Position numbers and translations under genes: made by a program. From Haematococcus lacustris (taxonomy: Eukaryota > Chlorophyta > Chlorophyceae > Chlamydomonadales > Haematococcaceae), in the NCBI GenBank assembly GCA_030144725.1, contig JASKMD010000017.1:11996409-12060408 (forward strand): a stretch of 64,000 nucleotides of DNA, in the 5' to 3' direction. Positions 1-11,700 of the stretch are shown piece after piece (within the stretch, counting starts at the first letter, position 1; every line of letters starts with the position of its first letter). Under the pieces are notes generated by a model that did no database searches, was not told the DNA's origin, and saw only the letters and a list, made by a program, of their open reading frames with translations.

Positions 1-120
1 TGCAATGTGTTTGTCTGCTTGGATGGAGCTGTTGGTGTCTACAAGAAGGCAGCTGACACAATCAATCAGCTGCAAGGGAGAGAGCGCAAGGCTACTCGTG
101 TTGCTGCCAAGAAGCACTAG
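1..120 (+). CDS. C-terminal end of an unidentified protein (5' truncated by window edge)
   Basis: An open frame from the first base ends at TAG (118-120). Its last residues are lysine/arginine rich (about ...NQLQGRERKATRVAAKKH). The first ~28 bases are T-rich and could be the end of an intron, so the true last exon may begin near base 29. A short basic tail of this kind would suit a ribosomal or nucleolar protein, but I do not recognise the family. No downstream coding continues in this frame. Confidence 0.5.
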   Translation, partial: CNVFVCLDGAVGVYKKAADTINQLQGRERKATRVAAKKH

Positions 121-672
121 ACTAAAACTAAGCATGTGTGGTACTCGGACACTCTAGCCTTTCTCTTGCGTCATGTGTTTTCTGCGTCCTGCTTGCGTTG
201 GCATGTGACCTGACCTGACTGGCTTCAACACATGTAAAACATCTCCACCTGAATCAATTGAGTAGTCAGACTCGTTCCGCTGCAATTACAACATTCACTG
301 CAAACCGCTTTACGAAGTCGAAGTCACCTAACGTCGAAGTCAGAGAAGTCGAATGCATAACGAGACAAGCAGACAAGCAGACAAACGTCCAGCATGTAAG
401 AAACAGCCAGGCCAGGCATCGTCGGCGGGCAGTGCGGCGCCGTATGTCCCTCGCGTTATTCACTTCAATCGCATCCATGGGCGGCAACACAAATGGGCGG
501 AGCACAAATGAGCAGCGGCTCTAAGTCGAGACATGTCCAACTCCAACTCCGGGCCAAACCGCATTGGAAACGGTCGGAGTTGGAGTCCAAAAAGTGTCGA
601 CTCCAACTCCAACTCCGGGCCATTGGAAACGGGGCCTTAGCCACTTACGCACATCAGGGGACGTACATCAGC
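121..672. other. Intergenic: 3' UTR of the first gene and PRPL9 promoter
   Basis: No coding exon is recognised. A ~36-bp motif (CAACTCCAACTCCGGGCC followed by a CATTGGAAACGG-like block) occurs twice, near 538-574 and 605-637, separated by a G-rich inverse version (GGTCGGAGTTGGAGTCC), so this stretch can pair with itself. Short GACAAGCA/GACAAACG repeats lie near 363-390. Confidence 0.5.
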
Positions 673-2388
673 ATGCAGTCATCAACATTGATGCGTGGCG
701 CCGGCTTGGTGCGTGGGACGCCGTTTAGGCCTGCAAATGTTAGCCGTAGCTCCGCCGTGCAGGTCAGCTGCAACAGGAAGGTGCAGAAGAAGACCCGGTG
801 CGCGCTGCACGCCTGTCAAGCGCTCTGAAGGGCGCGCTGCAAAGTTGTGGCCGGTTGCTGTGTAGGGTCGTCCTTACAAAGGATGTCCCAGGTGTAGGAT
901 CCCCTGGCGAGATTATGCTAGTGCCTGTGGGCTACTGGCGAAACTACCTCCAGCCCTCTCGCCTCGCCAACATCGCTAGTGAGAGCCTCCTTAGGTGTGT
1001 GCGCTGCGCCCTGGACACTCCAATGATGGCAGACAGAGCTGGAAGCCATTTTCGGGCACTTTTGCCCTTGCAGTGGCATCCGTAAGAAGAAGGAAGCCGA
1101 GCTTCGTGCCAAATTGGAGGCAGGTCCTGCTCGGAGCATCCTGCTTACGAATCTGCCAGCCAGCCAGTCTGTTTGTCTGCTTGCCTGCTTGTCTCTCAGT
1201 CCTGCTGACCCTGCTTGTCTCTCAGCCTTGCTATCAGACTTGGTGATTACAGACCTGCATGTCTCTGCACAGGAGAAGGCCAAGGCACAAGGGTTTGCAA
1301 ACGCGCTAGCTGCTATTGGCAAGTTTGTGATCAAGAAGAAGACAGGGGACAAGGACCAGATCTATGGCAGTGTACAGGTCAGTCACCAAGCTGACAAAGG
1401 CGCAAAGCCAGCAGCATGATGCCCCAGTCAAAGCCTGGGAGCATGCCTTCCGCTTACGAGGGCAGCCCAAACTGTGCATTGTGCTCAAAGTCGCCCATCA
1501 GTCGCCGCACTGGTTCTTGCCAGCTGGAAAACAGAGCAGACCAGTGAATGCAGCTCCATGCTCTGCATCACACCATGTGTCACGTCTACAGTCGCATGTA
1601 CATTACACTATTTGGGCCGGCGCTAGAAGATATAGGCACTAGGATATCAACAGCGAACAGACCGTTGTTACTCAGTCATCAGATACCGCTGCATTTGCCA
1701 TGTGCTGCTGCAGACCAGCGAGATTGCAGATGCCATTTACCAGCAAACTGGGCGCAGTGTGGCTGATGCTGAGTTCACCATCCCGGAGATCAAGTCTGTG
1801 GGCACCTTTGAGTGCAACGTGCGCCTGCACCCAGAGGTCACCGCCACCTTCAGTGTGGTCATCCAGAAAGACAAGTCGCTCACAGTGAGTGGCAGGCAGG
1901 CAGGCAGGGCCAGGGGCTGCGGCAGGGAGGTGGGGTACTGCCTAGAACTCAAGTGTGGCTGACGGCACTATGAGCGACTGGGTTGGTGGAACGGCTGTGG
2001 CCATACACTAAGCAATTGTAGCTGGCAGCAGGCTTAAGACACGTCTGCAGGAAGGTATAGGCGTCTGGGGTGAGGGGGCCTGGGAAGACAGCCTGTTGGT
2101 CACCTGAGCAGTATGAGCGGGGCATGGCGTCCATGGGAAACCAACATTGCTGCATCCGCAAGCTACCCAGCAGGCATTGTAGCTAAAGTCAGCTCTTTTG
2201 TATAAGTCTTGGGTTGGTAGAGATACACGTGGTGAGCGTGGCCTAACATTATGTAGGAAAGGCTGGTTGTACAGCAAGCATGCAAGCTGGCCACTGGCTG
2301 TCAAGTGAGCTGATGTATGACCTTGTTGTTGATGGTCCCAACCTGACTGCAGATCAAGGCAAAGCCAGAAGCAAGCAAGAAGAAGTGA
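673..2388 (+). CDS. PRPL9: Plastid 50S ribosomal protein bL9, precursor
   Basis: Six-exon model: 673-797, 866-994, 1074-1119, 1273-1377, 1714-1884, 2353-2388; 203 aa, all phases compatible. Residues 1-40 ([15 protein letters not shown]..., Ser/Arg/Val rich, no acidic residue) look like a chloroplast transit peptide. Next comes the bL9 N-terminal domain with the signature [14 protein letters not shown], then the basic linker ([33 protein letters not shown]), and then the C-terminal domain with the family motif LHPEVTAT. bL9 binds 23S rRNA near the L1 stalk of the plastid ribosome. The intron at 1120-1272 appears to start with GC (GAG|GCAGGT); using it joins two pieces that are contiguous in the family, but a GT donor at 1170 gives a 17-residue-longer alternative. 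A TGTAA at about 2522 is a plausible poly(A) signal. Confidence 0.9.
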
Positions 2389-3531
2389 TCATCTGGTTCG
2401 AATGGTGATGGGTGTGGTTAATGCAGCGCTGCTTGTATGACAGCTGTTTCAGCGGTGATTAAAGCCGTGCAAGAATGGCAGCAGTCTTTCCACCTCATAT
2501 GGTATTATTCATCGAGGTAGCCTGTAACAAGTGTTCCCTTGAACTGATTGCCACCCTTAGACTTTCATCTTGGCTGTGCTGCCTTGATCTTGGCTGGGCG
2601 GCTGGGGTTGGCAGTGGACACGGCCTGGGAACCGTCGTGGCTAGCTGTAATGAGGGATAACACCCGTCAGTGGTTGCCAACAAGGCATTGTACAGCACAT
2701 ATCAACACCTCCTCCCTCTCTCAGGACTACCACGAGAGAACACTAGGGCCCACTATGTAGGGGGGCGGTGTTATGCTGTGTCGAGTTCGGCCCCCATGCG
2801 CCTTCCACCCACACCATTGCCTGCCCCCTACGACAAGGTTAGAGCCTAGAGTTGACATGACGAATATGCACTGATTGTAAGCTGATGCTAGCTCAAGAGA
2901 GGGGGCACACACTACTGTGCCGCAGCGGGCTGCTGCTGCTGGACCTTGGATGGCTTGTACCCCTGGCCTAAATACTCCTTGCCCTTACCTATCTGCACAA
3001 CCAGTTGTACAATCTTCTCTGTCCAGCTTGCCAGTAGCTGGAAAAGTTATAGCATACATCAACTCATTTTTATATACCGTGCCAGACCACATTTCATCAC
3101 GCTGTTCTTAAGCATATTCTTACCTGCGCATTACATCTACTCCGTCACACATCTACATCTATTACATCTACTACCGTCCCTTCACTCAACATTTGCCTGG
3201 CGACCAACCATTCGTCTCAACCATGATGGCTGTGTACTACACTGCTCTCAAAGTAAGCCAGAGGAAGGGGTATAAGCACTTACAGCTGTGGCACCGTCAA
3301 TACAGTCCGGTCACACTTCAATCTCATCTACATTGGAGACACACGCTCAGCTATCGACACATGCTCAGCTGTCGACAACGCAACCAATCATGTCTATATC
3401 TTCACCAATCATCATCAGTAAAACAAAACGGCACAACTAATGCAAACTACCATACTGTAGCATAAGTAACACTCGCTCATTTCCAAACATCACTTGTTCA
3501 CACGCCGTACATAATACCACATGGCACTGCC
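2389..3531. other. Convergent intergenic region between PRPL9 and the DEG gene
   Basis: Holds both 3' UTRs and one Fanzor right-end relic (2706-2980, listed separately). The remainder, 2980-3531, is AT-richer than its surroundings, with CATCTACATCTATTACATCTAC-like short repeats near 3137-3172. A TTACA at about 3283 (TGTAA on the minus strand) could be the DEG poly(A) signal. No further gene is seen. Confidence 0.45.
2706..2980 (-). mobile_element. Fanzor-family element, 5'-truncated right-end relic
   Basis: On the minus strand this begins in the last codons of the Fanzor ORF (PGLGYK..., then a Gln/Ala tail, stop at 2914-2912) and continues through the non-coding right end seen in the other copies at 7587-7861, 45215-45444, 53690-53785 and 62660-62795. 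It ends at the shared terminus GAGGGAGGAGGTG (complement at 2706). Everything upstream of the last ~25 codons is missing. No target duplication is obvious. Confidence 0.7.
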
Positions 3532-6500
3532 TTACTCTGACCCTGCCATGCGCTCACGATCAGCCAAGGTGATGTTCACTGTCCTGGAGGTGCCGGCCGC
3601 AGACATCAGCACCAGCTCCACCACATCGCCAACCTGCAACACAGCCCACCAATCACATCATTTGTATCTTAGGCCACAACCACATGACTGACTGACTGAG
3701 ATGCCACATGCAATACACTATCACCACCCATTTTTCATCTGCCCATAGAGATACCCCAGGCTTAAGCTCAGGCCCCTGGCCCAGCTTCACTACACAACCA
3801 TCACTTCAACACTAATGCCATAGTGCCTACAACTTAATACCAACAACCATGGCACAGTGCAAATACCACTATTCATGGCCAAAGCAAGTCCCAGCTCACC
3901 TGGCATTGATCCAATGCCGCAAACAGATCCTTTTGCATCCTCACTGCCCGCCCGTTGATGCCGGTGATGATGTCCCCCAGCAGCAGCCGACCAGTCAGCT
4001 CTCGCCGGGTAGGCTGCACACCTGCCACGTCAGCTGGGCCGCCTGGCTGCACTGTGACCACCAGCACTCCCTCCGCCTGCATACAGGCAGGTCACAGCAT
4101 GTGCAGCCCTACACCATCCTGGGTGAGGAGGACCAGGCAAGGCTGTGATGGCATCTGCAAATCCATGGTCAAGCTTAAACAAGGCAAGTATGCGCAGCTA
4201 AGGCATCACTGACTGTCATGTACGTCCTTGTAGCAACACAGGGAATGATGAGCACAAGATGAGACAGAAGTGTCGCAGCCTTTGGCATTGCCGCATGGTC
4301 ACTGTCTGTGCTTGCAGACACATGTCGCCCATCAGCTATTTTTTGAATTGCAATACCTTAGCAGGTCGCTCAGCTTGAGAACTCCAGCTGGGTGCTGCCC
4401 TTCCTTGCATGGCCTGCGGGACAGGCGCGATGCTGATGCCCAGCGCTGGGCGCACCACCCTGCCCACACGGAGGATTTGGTCCACCATGCCCCTCACAGC
4501 GTCAATGGGAATGGCAAAGCCCACACCTGCAGGGAGCAGCCACGTTGCAACAACAGCCGTAAGCAGATGTCTCGCGGCAGGTGTCTTGACCCCACCACAA
4601 ATGGCAGCAAGACCATGGGCGGATACCCTGTGGCGTGCAGGCCAGATGCCACTTCACACTGCCTTTGCTCTGCAGGCTATGGGCACACCTTTGATGGTTG
4701 CCACCAGACAAGGGCCTAGTAACTAGGGTGCTGCCATTGCACCTACAAATTCTATTAGCCACTATCACTCACCTGACGAAATGCCTCGTCCAGTAGGGTC
4801 CACGATTGCTGTTGCAATGCCCACCACTCGACCAGCACTGTCCAACAAGGGGCCACCGCTGTTGCCCGGGTTCATGGCGGTGTCAGTCTGAATACCATTG
4901 GTGATGGAGGCTGCTCCCAGTCCACCCCACATGCCTCCTGTGCTGATCTCCCTGCCCAGCCCGCTGACAATGCCTTGAGACAAAGCCAGGTCCAGGCCAA
5001 AGGGATTGCCTACTGCAAACACACGCTGGCCCACCTGCGGCAGACAAGCAGCCAGCGGACAATGATGGCAGGGACATCATTAGCATATGGGGTGGCTGGA
5101 TCAGCTACTGGGACAAAGTCATCAGTATAACGCATGCTCTCATCACCTCACTCATCCTCTACGTTCACCCAAACCAAATCCCAGACCACCAGCACTACCC
5201 AATCCTTGTGGCAGCAGCATATACAAGTGGCGGCAGTAGCAGTACCAAGTAGAAAAGCCAATCTGTACTTTCCCTATCCTGTTCCACAAACAGCCCACCC
5301 CTCCCTTCCCCTCCCCTCCTCTCCCCCCAGCATCCCTCACCAACAGGTTGGATGACGAACCCAACTGCACCGGGCGTAGGCTGCTCATCTGCTCCTGACT
5401 CAGATCTTGCAGCTTCAACACAGCGATGTCTTTCTCGCGGTCACCTCCCACAACCTGCAGCACACCACCAGCACCCCCTACCACCATGCTCATGCACAGC
5501 CAACGGCCCCACAGCACTGCATGTTGGCAGATGCCAGCACTTATATTCACTCTACTGCCAACGCCACATCCTGGCAACCCCACCACAACCACAGCACCGG
5601 AGCAGCCACCACAAGCAAAAGAGGGAGGGAGGGAGGGAGGGAGGGAGGGAGGGAGGGAGGGAGGGAGGGAGGGAGGGAGGGAGGGAGGGAGGGAGGGAGG
5701 GAGGGAGGGAGGGAGGGAGGGAGGGAGGGAGGGAGGGAGGGAGGGAGGGAGGGAGGGAGGGAGGGAGGGAGGGAGGGAGGGAGGGAGGGAGGGAGGGAGG
5801 GAGGGAGGGAGGGAGGGAGGGAGGGAGGGAGGGAGGGAGGGAGGGAGGGAGGGAGGGAGGGAGGGAGGATGAGGTGCTACCCATTAGGCAAGTATGAGTT
5901 GTTAGGCACCACCCACCCACCTGTGCCTTGGCCACTGTCCCGTCTGACAGTGTGACTGTCACTTCCTTTGACCCCGCAATGACATGGGCGTTGGTGACCA
6001 CATGGCCGGCTGTATCCCAGATGAAGCCACTGCCCACACCGCGTGGCACCTGCAGATCATCACAATGAAGGCAGGTGATGAAGGCAGGCGATGAAGTCAG
6101 GCAGTAAGGCAGGCAATGTGGCAGGCAATAAAACCAAACTGACTAGCTGACAGAAGGGGCGCTGGCAAGCTGCGCCGTTGGTGGCAGTTGCATCTGCACG
6201 CAGCTGCTCAATGGGTAGCAGAACAAGGGCTGGCAGCTGCCGTGATTGCACACCTGCTGCTGTGCGAAGAAGGGGCTGAACAGCGGGCCATAGCTAGCAG
6301 TGGTGGATACGTTGACCACAGAGCGTGCATTGTCCTGGAACAGCCGCACCGTGCGCTGCTCCTCTGGGTCAAGCTGCATAGGGGGAGGACGCGAAGCATG
6401 GCACAGGCAGGCAAGACACATTTGCTTCGATGTGATGCATGCCAATGATACCTGTCAGCTGGACCAGTAACATACATGCATGCTGTTGCGCACACCAGGC

Positions 6501-7415
6501 AGGTGAGATAGGGACACCACCCCTCTCACATCCAGCATTGTATCCCATGGCTTTCAGCACCCTGCCACCCTCGCATGCATGTGGTAGCAGGCACTACACA
6601 TTGCTAGGCTGGCATGGGGACAGTGTTACAGTCAGCCGTGGTGTGGGCGCACACTTTGACATACGCACACACATGCATTCCTTCCACCTGAGCCTGCCTA
6701 CTCACCTCAGCAATAAGAGCTTCAATCGATGGGGTGCTTGGTGTAGCAGTGAAGGTAGAGGGGGAGGGTCGCCAAGTGCCATCACTTGACGCTGCAGCTG
6801 ATGTTGGGCTCGGCACAGAGGCAGAGGCTGTGGCAGTGGTCGAGCTAGGACCTTGGACTGGGACCTGGGAGGTCGGAGGTGGGGCAGAGCGTGGAGAGGA
6901 GGTAGGTCCCGATGAGTAAGGTGTGTCGTTGGATGCGGCAGCGGCCTGGCCGGGCGGCGGCGTCCACGGCGTTGAGGGCCCCGCGGTCCATGTCGATGGA
7001 TAGCCGCCAGAGGAGCTCGGCGGGGACGGGGAAGGACGCTTTGGCGAGCTGCATGCTCCTGAGTTGCCGTACAAGCCCCAGGGGTCGCGGGAGCCTGGTG
7101 CGAAGCGGTCGCTGCTGCGGGGCTGGCTTTGCCTGCGGGTGCGATCGCGCCAGCGTGACGTGGTGGGTAAGCATTGACGCGCAGTAGAAGCGCGGCATTC
7201 ATGGAAGAGGCGACAAGGACAACTCTGGTGGGCTGCCCGCACAGGCTTGCAACAAACCCTTACTGCGCGTTCAGTAGCATTCGTTGCAGAGCACGCGCAG
7301 CAGCAGCCATGTCGATGCCGTTAACGTTGCCGAAGTCAGAGTAGGCTGAGGTGCGAACACTGCTGCGAGAAGCCGTAGGCCGGGTAGAAACAGAGCGCAT
7401 CATGGTTGACTGCAT
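3532..7415 (-). CDS. DEG1/DEG8-type HtrA serine protease with one PDZ domain, plastid precursor
   Basis: Nine exons on the minus strand: 7415-7264, 7048-6706, 6373-6254, 6049-5921, 5454-5341, 5034-4773, 4526-4357, 4076-3900, 3633-3532; 522 aa, phases consistent. Residues 1-50 (MQSTMMRSVSTRPTASRSSV...) look like a transit peptide; 51-160 is a Ser/Pro/Thr-rich linker. The trypsin-like domain carries the full triad: His227 in VVTNAHV, Asp257 in REKDIAVLKL, Ser345 in MNPGNSGGPLL. The PDZ domain (about 400-515) has LLLGDIITGINGRAV. The order protease-PDZ and GISIAP linker match plant DEG1/DEG8, which degrade damaged thylakoid proteins in the lumen, including photosystem II subunits. A cleaved lumenal signal is not clear. 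The intron 5455-5920 holds a (CCCT)n array. First two exons are less certain than the rest. Confidence 0.88.
5621..5868. repeat. (GGGA)n tetranucleotide array, ~62 units
   Basis: About 248 bp of uninterrupted GAGG units inside a DEG intron; the DEG transcript reads it as (CCCT)n. Perfect homogeneity suggests recent expansion. Six-frame reading gives only Gly-Arg-Glu or Pro-Ser-Leu repeats, which are not genes. Confidence 0.98.
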
Positions 7416-7586
7416 CGCTGAGTCTGTGAAGACTGTGGAGAATGCTTGGCAAATTGTGGAGGGAGGGTCTCACAATGCGGGGTACATCACTCAAGCATCA
7501 CGTAAGCGCCGTAGCGTAAGGGCTATCGTAAAGGGCAGGCATAACGTGAGGCCGCGAGTGAGGTGTTCCGCTTTGTTTGAATTACG

Positions 7587-8245
7587 CACCTCCTCCCTCA
7601 ATAGGGATTACTACGTGGGAGCACAAGGGGCCACAAGGTACCACTGGGGACCAGTACGTAGGGGTGGTTGACTTGCTGTGTAGGGGTCCACTATGGGGCG
7701 GTGTTTTGCTGTGTGAAGTCCAGCCCCCCATGCACATGGCATGGGCGCCTTCCACCTACACCATTGCCTGACCCTTGTGACAGGGCTATAGCCTAGAGTT
7801 AGCATAACAAACATGCACTGATTGTAAGCTGATGACAGCTCAAGAGAGGGGGCACACACTACTGTGCCGCAGCGGGCTCCTGCTGCTGCTGCTGGACCTT
7901 GGGTGGGCGGTCTCGCAGCCGCTTATAGTCCAGGCCTGGGTACTCCTTGCACTCCGGCCACTAGCACAGCTCCACTTGCTCTCCCCGATGCGCTGGATGC
8001 TCAGCGCTGCATTGCAGACCCTGTCCACCCACCTGCCTGGCTGCGCAGCCTTGCCCTTGCATTTACCGCTGGTGGGCTGGGCGGACTCAGCTGCCTGCTC
8101 AGCCTCGGTGCTCTTGCTGCGCTTGGCTGGCGGGGGAGTGCTGGGGCCTGGCTCTGAGGCTGCTGCCTGTGTGGCTGCCTGGCTGCCTGGGGGCTGTGAC
8201 AGGGTGCGGGGGGCCACTACCAGGCACCACATCAGTTACACGGCC
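7587..8245 (-). mobile_element. Fanzor-family relic: C-terminal coding part plus right end
   Basis: Minus strand: 8232 down to 7862 encodes WCLVVAPR, a basic Lys/Ser linker (PPPAKRSKS), then RWVDRVCNAALSIQRIGESKW, the region equivalent to the RuvC-III motif. The usual DRDCN reads DRVCN here, so the expected catalytic aspartate is valine. Distal to it the frame breaks. The conserved non-coding right end (7587-7858) is complete and stops at the shared terminus GAGGGAGGAGGTG. It lies just upstream of the DEG start. It is a dead, 5'-truncated copy. Confidence 0.8.
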
Positions 8246-8772
8246 GCATAAGAGCACTACACAGTGCATATGTGTCGTAAGTCTGTCATGTCAAGGCAGT
8301 CACGTGGCTGTCATGTGGCATGCCAGGCATCCTGGCTGAATTACAGCACAACATACTGCAAGAACCTCTTGCGAATGGGGCAACAGCTCAGTCGCGGCTT
8401 GAATTTCAATGCACATACGGGACATCCGAGGCGCCTGCGTGGCAGTATACCCTTGGTGTGATTCTATGCAGCTGCTGCTACTGCTGCTGCTGCTATGGAA
8501 GGTGAGTCACGCCTGACCCAAACTGGAAGTACGTGACGCTGAGCACATCCTAGCACTGAAGTCCAGCAGGAGACTACCAGACCACCAACACAGAGGGGAC
8601 AGCGTGGAGGGCCTGGAGCATGGATGGCAGCATGTTGTTTAGCTGCTCCATGGCCTAGGCACCTCACAGATGCCTGCTTTACATGATGGCACTGCATAAC
8701 AGGATGGTGCAGTCACAGCCGGTCGACAAGCTATTGGTGCAGAGGTCATGCGAAACGTGCAATGCCTTGTAT
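8246..8772. other. Intergenic between a Fanzor relic and the Gln-rich membrane-protein gene
   Basis: No gene recognised. A (CTG)n run sits at 8468-8494. The 3' UTR of the minus-strand gene ending at 8773 must lie here. Confidence 0.4.
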
Positions 8773-11700
8773 TCATGGTGACATGGGGTTGGTTGCCAGC
8801 CGTTGCAGCAAGCTTCCAGCTAGGTATGCTGCCTCCGCTAGGTCCTGCGTCACTGACGCATCGTGCGCTGCAGTATGACCACCTCTCCCTGAGGATGCCG
8901 TCACCTCAAGGCTGGGGCCACTCGGGGAAGAACACCCCAGCGGGCTGTCCACATGTACCTCATGCTGCTGCTGCTGCTGCTGGTGTTGCTGCTGCTGCTG
9001 GTGTTGCTGCTGGTGTTGCTGGTGTTGCTGCTGATGATGATTTTGCAGGTCCTCCTGCTGCTGGTCCTGCTGCTGCTGGTCCTGCTGCTGCTGCTGTTGT
9101 GCTGGTGATTGATTGCCCAGAGGCGGTGGCAGGTACTCATGTTGCTGTTGCTGGACAAGGGCCTGAGCCAGTGGCGTTTGCTGTGTGGCTGAGCTGTTGT
9201 GTGGCAGGTGCTGTGCCTGGGACTGCTTAGTGGCCAGCAGCAGGTTAGCCGCCTGCAACCGCAGGTCAGACAGGCTGACTGGCTGCTGATCACCAGAAGC
9301 TGGTGCTGCTGAAGCTGCTGGGGCTGCTGCTGCTCTTCCCGTTTGAATGGCTGCTGTAGAGGAGGACGAGGGTGGAGGCAAGGCGTGACAGGCCGCCAGG
9401 GTGGCTTGGTCTGTTACACAGGTGGCTGGGGCACAAATAGGGGAGGCTGGGGCAGCAGAGGCTGCAGGGGGCCATGCTGGTGCTGTATGCCGGTGCTGGT
9501 GCTGAGAAGCCTGAGGCTGCTCAGGACACCGTGACACTGCATGCGTGATCTCTGGAGGGCTGTCAGTCGCTGACCTGGCTGAACAGTGCGTCAGGGAGTG
9601 AGAGTGTGGGGTCGTGGAGTGAGAGTGTGAGGTCAGGGCCAGCTGATGGGTCATGGGGGTCAGCCCCGGGTCCATGGAGGCATGAGGAAATCGAAGGAGG
9701 TAGGGCAATCTGGGAGATGGTGTGAGGGCTGCTAGCTGCTGCTGGTGGGGTTGCTGGGGTGCCAGCTGGGCAGCCTGTTGCAGCAGCTGTTGGTGGTGGT
9801 GCAGCTGCTGTGGTGGTGGAATAGAGGCCTGCCACAATGTTGCTGGTGAACCTGCGTGGGCGGCTTGCACGCTCACCCTCTCTGTCTGCAGTGCATGGTT
9901 AGGGCTGGACCTTAGCGCTGGCATGGGCGCAGGCGCAATGGGGAGGGGCACGAGCTGCAGCGTATCAAGGCTGTGCCGAGCCACGTGCTCTGAGGGCGAG
10001 TTACTCTGAAACTGACCACGCTGCTGCTGCTGCTGCTGTGGCAGCTGTGAAGCCGAACTAGGTTGCTCTCGCTGCTGCTGGTCCTGGTGCTGTGTGGGAG
10101 CATCAGGGCTGGAGGCAGCATCCTGCTGGTGCCTGGGCTGCTCCTCCAGCCCCAGCAACAGGGAGAAGAAGCTGCGCATGGTCATGGCCACCTGGCGGAG
10201 GGACATGAAGACGCCCTCCTCAGAAGATGCTGGGGCGGAGGACTCAATTGAGGCCACCAGCATCTGCAGCCAAACAGGGAGCAGATGGCCAGTGAGCGTG
10301 GCCTGTGTCAATACAATGCAGTCAGGGAGGTTGTGTCAGCCAGGTTGTGTCAGGGAGGTTGTGTCAGCCAGGTTGTGTCAGCCAGGTTGTGTTAGCCAGG
10401 TTGTGTCAGCCAGGTTGTGTCAGCCAAATCAAGTTGGAGCCCTGCACGTTGCTGTGGGCCTTCTGCTGCTGGGTCTTGGCCGCCATCAAGGCAGCTCCTG
10501 CAGATGCCCCTCCGCTGACCTCCTGCACACCTCCTGCACACACACCCTATATCCTGACGGCACCACCTTCACCAGCAGCACCCTCCACCCTCACTCCATC
10601 ATGAGCATCTGGGTACAGCACCGGCCACACTGCCCCACAGCCTCCATCCAACCTCATGCCCGAGCTGCCAAATGGGCAAGGCCAAGCCGCCATACCCAAC
10701 TGACCGATTGTTGTGATAGACAAAACATCGTCGTGCTTTCTGCTGCTGCATGCTGTGCTGGAGCCGTGTCACCTCTCCCTCCCTCTATGCTGCCCTTCTA
10801 TGTTCGCTGGGTTGGCTGGGCCTCATCTCAGCCTTCATCACCTACTGATGCATCGTCAACATCATCATCTCTATCATCATCATCACAGGTGTTATCCAGC
10901 CACCTGATGTTTCTGGATAGCGCTGCGCAGCCATAATCCGCAGGCCAGCTGGGCCGCCCTCCACACCACAAACAAGGTAGCACTCCGCAGAGACAGGACC
11001 ACGGTTGACAGCACCTGCATGTGAAGCGTACAAAATGTATCACTCACATGCTGGCTCACACATGCATGGGCCCCATGCAGTGAGCTGGCGTAGCTGTGAC
11101 CAAGTGGACAATGTGGGCTGGGCGGTGGGAGCTGTGGGTCATGAGGCTGGTCAACAGCTCACGTGCAGGAGGAGGAACAGGGACACTACGGGCGTGCGAG
11201 GCTGCAGGCCAGCAATCAAGCCCACAAAGTCAATGACAAGTGCGAAGACCATGAGCTCCAGGCGCATGCCTGCGTGCACAAACCAAACCACCGGCAAGCA
11301 AGGCCAGCACCAGCACTGTGGTCAGCTCAGCAGGGGCACACTTGGACCTAACGTCTGCTTGCCTACGAGGAGACCCCTGCCTGCCAGTCTGCCCACCCTG
11401 CCTGCTGTATGGGACTGCCGCCGGGGCAGCGTAGCGCAGCATTGGCCCGTCGAGGCAGTGCCCGTGTTGCCCGTGAGGCATGACCCCTGCCTGCATGCCT
11501 GCCTGAAGCATATGGCCTGCCTGAAGCATATGCGGCACCTTTGATGCAGGTCAGCAGGCAAGGCAAACCCCTGGCTGATGCAGCTGCAGGTACACGCCTG
11601 GCACTGGTATTGGCAGCACTTGTGGACAACTGCACAATGCAGCAAGCTGGCAGTCAGGGCTTGCCTCTGGTGGCGATCCATGGGGCGTATGCAGAGCCCC

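Noticed and set aside
5352..6049. Gly-Arg-Glu and Leu-Pro-Ser repeat frames
   Set aside because: They come from the GGGA array inside a DEG intron.
6845..7198. Minus-strand frame reading LAKASFPVPAELLWRLSIDM, which looks protein-like
   Set aside because: Its frame does not join any DEG exon; the neighbouring frame from 7048 gives phase-compatible linkage between the transit exon and SIEALIAE.
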